From positions 1 through 12,665 of the forward strand of contig JAEYTQ010000291.1 of assembly GCA_023433965.1 (NCBI GenBank): a stretch of DNA of 12,665 nt, in the 5' to 3' direction. Of the stretch, positions 7,129-12,665 are shown piece after piece; the first letter of the stretch is position 1; every line of letters begins with the position of its first letter. The notes beneath the pieces are model-generated. The model was not told the DNA's origin, did not search any database, and saw nothing but the letters and a program-made list of their open reading frames with translations. This stretch comes from Pseudomonadota bacterium. GTDB taxonomy: Bacteria > Pseudomonadota > Alphaproteobacteria > Rhizobiales > Xanthobacteraceae. The position numbers and the translations under genes were made by a program.

Positions 7129-7155
7129 ACGCCCGGCCTCACGGCCGGGCGTTTT
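7129..7155 (+). terminator. Rho-independent terminator after the OxlT-like gene
   Basis: ACGCCCGGCC (7129-7138), loop TCAC, then GGCCGGGCGT (7143-7152): a perfect 10-base stem with a TTTT tract at 7152-7155. It lies 25 bases after the stop codon and separates the antiporter from the CBS gene, which has its own promoter. Confidence 0.92.
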
Positions 7156-7220
7156 CATTGTGCCACGGCAAGCGTCAGCGCCGCTGCCGCAAGAATTTTC
7201 GGATCCGACAAATCCCGCGC

Positions 7221-7249
7221 TTGACGGTTGGCATTATGTATACCAGAAT
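7221..7249 (+). promoter_or_regulatory. Promoter/operator of the CBS gene with motif copy C
   Basis: TTGACG (7221-7226), a 17-base spacer, then CAGAAT (7244-7249; 4 of 6 to the -10 consensus). The spacer carries TGGCAT-TATGT-ATACC (7229-7244). GCATT...AATGC (7231-7251) forms a 21-base imperfect palindrome. Layout and sequence parallel copy B, so the CBS gene and the antiporter probably answer to the same factor. Confidence 0.55.
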
Positions 7250-7277
7250 GCATCAACACTCGCCCAGGGAGGTTGCA

Positions 7278-7706
7278 ATGCTGGTCGGAGACATTCTGCG
7301 CAAGAAGACGCCGCGCGTCGTCACGGTGCGTATGAACGAAACGGTGGGGATCGCGGCCAAGCTGATGCGCGCCAACAACATCAGCGCGCTCGTGGTCAAG
7401 GACGTGGTCCGCTCCGAAGGCAATACCGCCGTCGGCATGTTCACCGAGCGCGACGTGGCGCGCGCCGTCGCCGAGCACGGCGCCAATGCCGTCAACGTCA
7501 AGGTCTCGCAGCTCGTCTCGGTGCAGCAACTGGTGTCCTGCACCTCGCGCGACACGATCGAGCACGTCCGCCATCTGATGAACCGGCATCACATCCGGCA
7601 TCTACCCGTCATCGACGATTACAGCCTCGTCTCCGTGATCAGCATGCGCGACATCGCAGCCGCCGTCGACGAAGCGATCAACGGCACGCCGCAAGCAGCG
7701 GCCTAG
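7278..7706 (+). CDS. Tandem CBS-domain protein
   Basis: A 142-residue stand-alone CBS pair (Bateman module). CBS1 spans about residues 6-62 (ILRKKTPRVVTV...ISALVV...VGMFTERDVARAV) and CBS2 about 78-135 (LVSCTSRDTIEHVRHLM...IRHLPVIDD...VISMRDIAAAV). The TERD and SMRD turns are the usual phosphate-contacting positions. Such modules bind adenine nucleotides such as AMP or ATP and act as energy or ligand sensors; the partner protein is unknown. AGGGAGG (7266-7272) five bases before the ATG fixes the start over the longer upstream frame. It converges with a small minus-strand gene 33 bases away. Confidence 0.95.
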   Translation: MLVGDILRKKTPRVVTVRMNETVGIAAKLMRANNISALVVKDVVRSEGNTAVGMFTERDVARAVAEHGANAVNVKVSQLVSVQQLVSCTSRDTIEHVRHLMNRHHIRHLPVIDDYSLVSVISMRDIAAAVDEAINGTPQAAA

Positions 7707-7739
7707 ACTGGCGCCGGCATCACGACGCCGAGTGCGCCG

Positions 7740-7856
7740 TCATTTCCCGAGGAAGTTCGAGCGTATCTTGTCGGCGAACCAGACCGCGAAGATCGCAGCG
7801 AAGGCGAGAGCAACGTACAGAACCGTCCACAAAAGTGCATTGCTTGCATTGGTCAT
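7740..7856 (-). CDS. Small single-pass membrane protein, 38 residues
   Basis: Reads MTNASNALLWTVLYVALAFA then AIFAVWFADKIRSNFLGK. Residues 8-28 form one hydrophobic helix with a polar N-terminus and a positive C-terminal tail (DKIRSNFLGK), predicting an inner-membrane protein with the tail in the cytoplasm. GGGAGGA on the minus strand lies about five bases before the ATG, a strong ribosome binding site for so short a frame. It is too short for routine gene calling. It faces the CBS gene tail to tail. I do not recognise the family. Possible roles include a small subunit of a membrane complex or a stress peptide; both are guesses. Confidence 0.72.
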   Translation of the reverse strand: MTNASNALLWTVLYVALAFAAIFAVWFADKIRSNFLGK

Positions 7857-8281
7857 AGCGTCCTCCCTGGTGTTCAGAGTCGATTGCCGGGAAGGATAAA
7901 GCGGACGTGCCGGCGCGATTTGCGCCGGATCAATTTTTCCGCGCTACGGTGAGAATTGACGGAGGGCGCGGGCGGGCGACCGACTCTCCGTCATTCCGGG
8001 GGCGCGCGTCGCGCGAACCCGAAAATCCATCCGGCGGCAGCGTTGGCGGATGAATGGATTCCGGGCTCGCGACCTCATCGCGCCCCGGAATGACGGTCGC
8101 GGATGATGGCGTCGCCACCGCCTCCCGCCGTCGACGATCCGGCTCCGCCCCTGCGCCCGATCGGCTGACGCAACCGGCCGTGGATTGCGGCCCCGGAACG
8201 CTCTTGCGCGCGCACCGCCCCTTGCGCTGGGTTCCGCTCTTGGCAACTATGCCGATATTGCGCCGGCGTGAGGAATTCACG
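7857..8281. other. Intergenic region with palindromic repeat, divergent between the 38-codon gene and the coiled-coil gene
   Basis: Besides the long palindrome at 7988-8096 and the two Shine-Dalgarno sites at its ends, I see no gene, terminator or clear promoter here. The reading frame of the coiled-coil gene stays open upstream through the repeat to 8054. That part is repeat-derived and not credible as coding sequence. Confidence 0.5.
7988..8096. repeat. Long palindromic intergenic repeat (Bradyrhizobium type)
   Basis: The outer arms CCGTCATTCCGGGG (7988-8001) and CCCCGGAATGACGG (8083-8096) are perfect 14-base inverted repeats. Inner arms CCCGAAAATCCAT (8018-8030) and ATGGATTCCGGG (8054-8065) pair imperfectly, giving one long hairpin with internal loops. 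I recognise this CGTCATTCCGGGGCGC...GGAATGACG family as a dispersed repeat in Bradyrhizobium and relatives. Copies sit between genes and may be remnants of a non-autonomous element or sites shaping mRNA ends. Confidence 0.85.
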
Positions 8282-9688
8282 ATGTGGCTGTTTTTCCTGG
8301 TTGCCTGGTTTGCGCTGCTTGCCGTCATTGCGGTGTTGGCCCAGCAGGCGTTCGGCTACGACATCGCCCACCTGCCCGCCTGGTTCGCCGGCCTCTCCGC
8401 GCCGCAGCGAACTGCCATCGGCGCAATGCTCGCCCTGGCCGCGGCTCTGATCGGCGGCTCGACTTGGCGGCTCTCGCGGCAGGACCGCAGCCTGAAGACG
8501 CTCCGTGACCGCCTCAGGAAGACCCGCGAGGACGTGGTCGTCGCCCATGCCCTCCAGAACCACCTCGATGCCACCGTCCGGCACCTGATCGAGAGCGATC
8601 CCCGGGATGCGGTCTCCGCGCTCCATGACAAGCTGGGCGAGACCGAGCGGCGCGCTCTGCTGCAGCAAGGCCGCAACGAATCCGCCGACATGCACGACCA
8701 GCTCGCCGAGATTCGCCGCCGTCAGCAGGATTTGCGCGAGATGGTCGGCAAAGTCGCCGAGCAGCGGCGTGCGGTCGAGCCCATCTTCACCGAGATCCGC
8801 GACCGCCAGAACCAGCTCGAACGCTCCCTGCACGACCTCGAGACCGACGACCGCAGGAACAACCTCGCGGACCGGCTCAAGGACATCGCGCGTGACGTCT
8901 CATTGCTGCTGACCCGGGTGAGCACGGTCCAGGAGACGTTTGCGACCCTCAACCGGTACAAGGAGGATCTGGCCAAGTCTCACGCGGAGCTGGCGCCGCT
9001 GCGATCGGCGGACGCCGGCATCAACGCGCTGATCGGCGAGCTCAGCCTCGACCATGACCGGCTTGCCAAGAGCCTCGACGAGCTCGAGACCGGCGGCGAA
9101 GCGCCGCTTCTCAGCCGCGTTGAGACGCTTTCGAAGAACAAGATCGAGATCCAGCAGCGCCTCGCCCGCGTCGACGAAAGTTTCAACATCTTGAAGAGCA
9201 TCCGGCTCGATTTCGAGGAGTTCGGCCAGCGCCAGGCTCAGCTCAACCGTTCGCTCGCCGAGGTCGAGATCGATGCCGACGGCAAGACGCTTGCCGAACG
9301 CCAGAACGCGCTGAACGAATTCGTCGTCCAATCGCGCCAACGGCTCGGCGCGTTGCAGGAGACATTGGCGACGCTGAACGCCTTCAAGGCCGAGCTGTCG
9401 AAGTCGCAGGCCGATCTCATCCCGCTCAAGGCGCCGGTGTTCGGTATTGAGGCCGTGATCGCCGAGGTCGGCGCCACGCGCGACCTTCTCGCGAAAACCG
9501 TCGGCGAGATCGAGGCGAACGCCGGAGTGACGCTCGCCTCCCGCGTGGTCGCGCTGACCGAGAGCAAGCGCGAAGTCGAAGACCGTCTCGCGCGCGTCTT
9601 CGACAATTTCAACGCGCTCGATGCCTTGCGCAAGGACATCGGCGGAATCTTCGCGACGATCAGGAATAGCCTGAACCGGATCGGTTGA
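8282..9688 (+). CDS. Membrane-anchored coiled-coil protein with a 142-residue super-repeat
   Basis: A 468-residue protein. Two hydrophobic segments at about 1-21 and 43-61 anchor it; the rest (about 70-460) is almost all charged helix, probably cytoplasmic coiled coil. Internal repeats are visible. RVSTVQETFATLN (from 212) matches RLGALQETLATLN (from 354), and RVDESFNIL (from 296) matches RVFDNFNAL (from 438). The spacing is therefore 84, 58, 84, an exact 142-residue period. RQNQLERSLHDLE (175-187) matches RQAQLNRSLAEVE (317-329), the same 142 apart, so the period extends further N-terminal. AGGA (8271-8274) seven bases before the ATG at 8282 sets the start; the open frame back to 8054 is repeat DNA. 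I do not recognise the family. A scaffold or envelope-organising role is only a guess. Confidence 0.9.
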   Translation: MWLFFLVAWFALLAVIAVLAQQAFGYDIAHLPAWFAGLSAPQRTAIGAMLALAAALIGGSTWRLSRQDRSLKTLRDRLRKTREDVVVAHALQNHLDATVRHLIESDPRDAVSALHDKLGETERRALLQQGRNESADMHDQLAEIRRRQQDLREMVGKVAEQRRAVEPIFTEIRDRQNQLERSLHDLETDDRRNNLADRLKDIARDVSLLLTRVSTVQETFATLNRYKEDLAKSHAELAPLRSADAGINALIGELSLDHDRLAKSLDELETGGEAPLLSRVETLSKNKIEIQQRLARVDESFNILKSIRLDFEEFGQRQAQLNRSLAEVEIDADGKTLAERQNALNEFVVQSRQRLGALQETLATLNAFKAELSKSQADLIPLKAPVFGIEAVIAEVGATRDLLAKTVGEIEANAGVTLASRVVALTESKREVEDRLARVFDNFNALDALRKDIGGIFATIRNSLNRIG

Positions 9689-9914
9689 GCGATATCCGGG
9701 ACCGACGATCCGCAAAGCCGCCGGACATCGCTACGCTCCTCCGAACAACGAACACCATTCGCAGTCCAGACACATCACATCTGCGCGCGCCCGACCAATG
9801 CCGCCAACATGTCCCGCGCCTGCCGCACTGTGGTCGCATTCGGCCGCCCTTGTGAGGTGTGTCTGGGGGGCACGGCCTCGCCGTGTTTGGACCAAACCTT
9901 GTAGGGGTATGACT

Positions 9915-10112
9915 GTGAAGAAGATTGTGATTGCTCTGGGTGCCACGCTTGCTTTCGCGACGGCTGCAAACGCGGCGGATCTGCCGCGCCGGCAGCCCGT
10001 GCCGGTTTATCCGGCCGAGCAGGCCCCGATCGGCTAGATGCCGATTGGCTAGAGCCCGGTTGGAAAGGCCCCGATCGGCAAGGCGCCCGGTCCGATCGCG
10101 GCACGCTACTGA
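9915..10112 (+). pseudogene. Small secreted proline/glycine repeat protein interrupted by two amber codons
   Basis: From the GTG at 9915 (AGGGG seven bases upstream; an ATG at 9909 is in frame but only one base from the AGGGG) the frame reads MKKIVIALGATLAF..., a clear Sec signal cleaved at ANA-ADLP. The mature part runs ...AEQAPIG, TAG (10035-10037), MPIG, TAG (10050-10052), SPVG-K-APIG-K-APGPIAARY, TGA. The sequence after each stop stays in frame and continues a five-residue x-P-(I/V)-G-K repeat. Both amber codons replace Lys (AAG in the later repeats, TAG here). Intact it would be about 65 residues. It could be a recent pseudogene or a gene making a 40-residue product; readthrough is possible but unlikely. 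Confidence 0.7.
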
Positions 10113-10162
10113 CGCGCAGCGGACCGCGCAGACTGGTGGCGCCGATGGTCGAGGGGAATGGC

Positions 10163-10813
10163 GTGACGAACAAGGCTGGTCGATCGGGATCGTGCATCCT
10201 CGCAGGCTTCGCTCTTGCGGCTATGCTCGCATGCACGACGCCCCCGGTCTCGGCCCACGAGACAAACAAGCGCGTTGCCGATGCGAACGCGCTTGTTTCG
10301 ACCGACACCGCCTCGCGCGCGGCGCCGCCATCGACGCGCCGCTCGGTCGCGCGCGCGGAGAAGGGCCCGTACTACGTCGACTTCCGCGCACGGACCGCCG
10401 CGAGCTGGGGCCATGCCTTCGTCTGGTACGGCAAGACCAGCGAGAAGGCCGTCGAAGTTGCGGGCCTCACGCCGGCCGGCGACACGCTCGCCTATGTGCT
10501 CGGCCATATCACCTTCGTGCCGTCCGAGACCGGCGCGAGCTACGGCGATCTCGATCCGGAATATCTGACCGCGAGCTATCGCGTCTATCTCAGCGAGGCC
10601 GACGCCAAGCGCGTGTTCGCCTACATCAAGGAGCTGCAGGCGAGCTCGCCGGTGTGGAACGCGGAGACCATGAACTGCACCGGCTTCATCGGCGACATCG
10701 CCGAGTTCATGGGATTGAAGGTCCCGCATCGCTGGCAGCGCCCCGAGAAGTTCGTCAACAGCCTGAAGGAAATGAACGGCGGGCGGCAGATGGTGCGGCT
10801 GTCGGCGCGGTAG
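10163..10813 (+). CDS. Secreted protein, possible permuted papain-like (LRAT/NlpC-P60-type) hydrolase
   Basis: A 216-residue protein starting at GTG 10163, with GAGGGG (10151-10156) six bases upstream; in-frame starts at 10136 and 10145 lack a comparable site. Residues 1-31 form an export signal, cleaved near VSA-HET or possibly lipid-modified at C24 (MLAC, a poor lipobox). After a low-complexity linker, the domain at about 68-190 has WGHAFVWYG (H84), a second His (H115) and MNCTGFIGDIAEFMGL (N171-C172). His first, then Asn-Cys followed by a helix is the order in circularly permuted NlpC/P60 proteins such as LRAT and YiiX, whose motif is NCxxF. I infer a cysteine hydrolase or acyltransferase fold; the family name is not recognised. 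Confidence 0.82.
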   Translation: MTNKAGRSGSCILAGFALAAMLACTTPPVSAHETNKRVADANALVSTDTASRAAPPSTRRSVARAEKGPYYVDFRARTAASWGHAFVWYGKTSEKAVEVAGLTPAGDTLAYVLGHITFVPSETGASYGDLDPEYLTASYRVYLSEADAKRVFAYIKELQASSPVWNAETMNCTGFIGDIAEFMGLKVPHRWQRPEKFVNSLKEMNGGRQMVRLSAR

Positions 10814-10851
10814 CTCCGCATTCATTTCAAGCATCTTGGTTTGAAAGCCGA

Positions 10852-11020
10852 GGTCTCGTGCCCCCGACGCTGCGCAGCGCGAAGTGATGCGCGGCAGAGC
10901 GGGGCCCCGGGATCAGCACGCCCGCGCGGCCTGCTGGGTCCAGGCTCTGCGCAGCAACGCCATAAGCGCATTCACGCGCGTCTTCGACGCGCTATGGGCA
11001 TTGCAGCGCGTCCGGGTTAG
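10852..11020. repeat. Second long palindromic intergenic repeat, degenerate
   Basis: The stretch runs from GGTCTCGTGCCCCCGACGC to GCAGCGCGTCCGGG. It contains a perfect palindrome GCTGCGCAGC (10869-10878), inverted arms GCAGAGC (10894-10900) and GCTCTGC (10944-10950), an outer imperfect pair GACGCTGC/GCAGCGCGTC, and a small hairpin GCGCGTC-TTC-GACGCGC (10976-10992). I recognise it as another Bradyrhizobium-type dispersed hairpin repeat, here mutated. It fills half of the 359-base gap between the secreted protein gene and the nitronate monooxygenase gene. The remainder, 11021-11172, shows only the Shine-Dalgarno of the next gene. Confidence 0.65.
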
Positions 11021-11070
11021 GGGATCATCCGAATTATCCGCCCTGCGGAATCTCCTCGCCTTCCGCATGA

Positions 11071-12168
<1,098 letters not shown>

Positions 12169-12243
12169 TCCTTCTTCCCATCTCCCCGTTGCGGGCAGAG
12201 GAAGGGCAGCGCAATCCACGTTTCAAAGCCGAGAGCACAGCAC

Positions 12244-12665
12244 ATGAAAGCCTCTGTCTACGGTCCTGACGGCGCCCGGATTTCCGACGTCGCTCAACCC
12301 AAGCCCAAAGGCACGCAGGTGCTGGTTCGCGTCCGCGCCTGTAGCCTCAACCGCGCGGACACCGGGATGCGCAGGGGTCACGCCCACGGACCGGCCGGCG
12401 GCGTCGGCACCGTGCTCGGCATGGAATGGGCCGGCGAGGTCGCCGAGCTCGGGCCCGACGCCAAGGGCGTGAAGGTCGGCGACCGCATCATGGGCTCGGG
12501 CAGCGCCGCCTTTGCCGAATACACGCTGGCCGATCACGGCCGGCTGTTTCATGCGCCCTCGAACATGAATTTCGAGGAAGCCGCCACCCTCCCGGTCGCG
12601 CTCGCGACAATGCACAACGCCGTCGTCACCGTCGGCGGACTACAGGCGGGGCAGACCGTGCTGAT
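12244..12665 (+). CDS. Zinc-independent MDR oxidoreductase (quinone oxidoreductase-like), N-terminal part
   Basis: The first 140 codons of a medium-chain dehydrogenase/reductase, cut by the window end. MKASVYGPDG opens the GroES-like fold. CSLNRADTGMRRG (33-45) and LGMEWAGEVAELG (58-70) are the usual substrate-side motifs, followed by VKVGDRIMG (76-84) and ALATMHNAV (119-127) leading towards the missing NADPH-binding Rossmann domain. The positions that carry zinc-binding Cys and His-Glu in alcohol dehydrogenases are Asn-Arg and Met-Glu here, so the quinone oxidoreductase subgroup fits best. The Shine-Dalgarno is weak (GAGAG). The gene is 75 bases after the nitronate monooxygenase gene, suggesting one redox operon. 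Confidence 0.93.
   Translation, partial: MKASVYGPDGARISDVAQPKPKGTQVLVRVRACSLNRADTGMRRGHAHGPAGGVGTVLGMEWAGEVAELGPDAKGVKVGDRIMGSGSAAFAEYTLADHGRLFHAPSNMNFEEAATLPVALATMHNAVVTVGGLQAGQTVL

Noticed and set aside
8054..8281. N-terminal extension of the coiled-coil gene
   Set aside because: It overlaps a dispersed palindromic repeat and lacks a ribosome binding site; AGGA precedes the ATG at 8282 and the membrane helix starts there.
12174..12211. Possible hairpin between the nitronate monooxygenase and oxidoreductase genes
   Set aside because: The stem is interrupted and no T-run follows; the genes more likely share a transcript.

Overview
The window looks like a chromosomal segment of a Bradyrhizobium-type alphaproteobacterium (Nitrobacteraceae). 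The evidence is GC-rich coding sequence with G/C-heavy third codon positions, gene families typical of that group, and two long palindromic intergenic repeats of a kind I recognise from Bradyrhizobium/Rhodopseudomonas genomes. This assignment is by recognition, not by search. No integrase, transposase, CRISPR array, tRNA or rRNA was seen.

Layout. (1) Positions 1-1550, minus strand: the first 37 codons of an Hsp70-family (actin-fold ATPase) gene, preceded by zigA, a COG0523 GTPase of the zinc-metallochaperone type. A near-perfect Zur-type dyad overlaps the zigA promoter, so zinc-starvation control is readable from the sequence. (2) 1620-1923, plus strand: a 45-codon gene with its own ribosome binding site and a perfect rho-independent terminator. 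(3) 2000-5404: a complete tripartite tricarboxylate transporter operon, tctC-tctB-tctA, with a long leader and a strong stem-loop between tctC and tctB. (4) 5405-7155: a 409-base regulatory gap, then an OxlT-like oxalate/formate antiporter of the major facilitator superfamily, closed by a strong terminator. (5) 7221-7706: a two-CBS-domain protein, converging on an unannotated 38-codon single-pass membrane protein gene on the minus strand (7740-7856). (6) 7988-9688: a long palindromic repeat, then a 468-residue membrane-anchored coiled-coil protein built from a 142-residue super-repeat. (7) 9915-10813: a small secreted repeat protein gene interrupted by two in-frame amber codons, then a secreted protein with a possible permuted papain (LRAT/NlpC-P60-like) His...Asn-Cys arrangement. 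(8) 10852-11020: a second palindromic repeat. (9) 11173-12665: a nitronate monooxygenase-family gene and the start of a zinc-independent MDR oxidoreductase, probably co-transcribed.

The signal least explained by ordinary annotation is a motif, TGGCAT-N5-ATAC(C/A). It occurs four times, always on the plus strand upstream of a plus-strand gene: the 45-codon gene, tctC, oxlT-like and the CBS gene. The copies before oxlT and CBS match at 20 of 24 positions and sit at the same offset from a TTGA -35-like element. This suggests that the carboxylate transporters, the CBS protein and the small protein share one control element. The transporters themselves point to uptake or exchange of small carboxylates, perhaps including oxalate, but no oxalate-degrading enzyme (frc, oxc) lies in the window.
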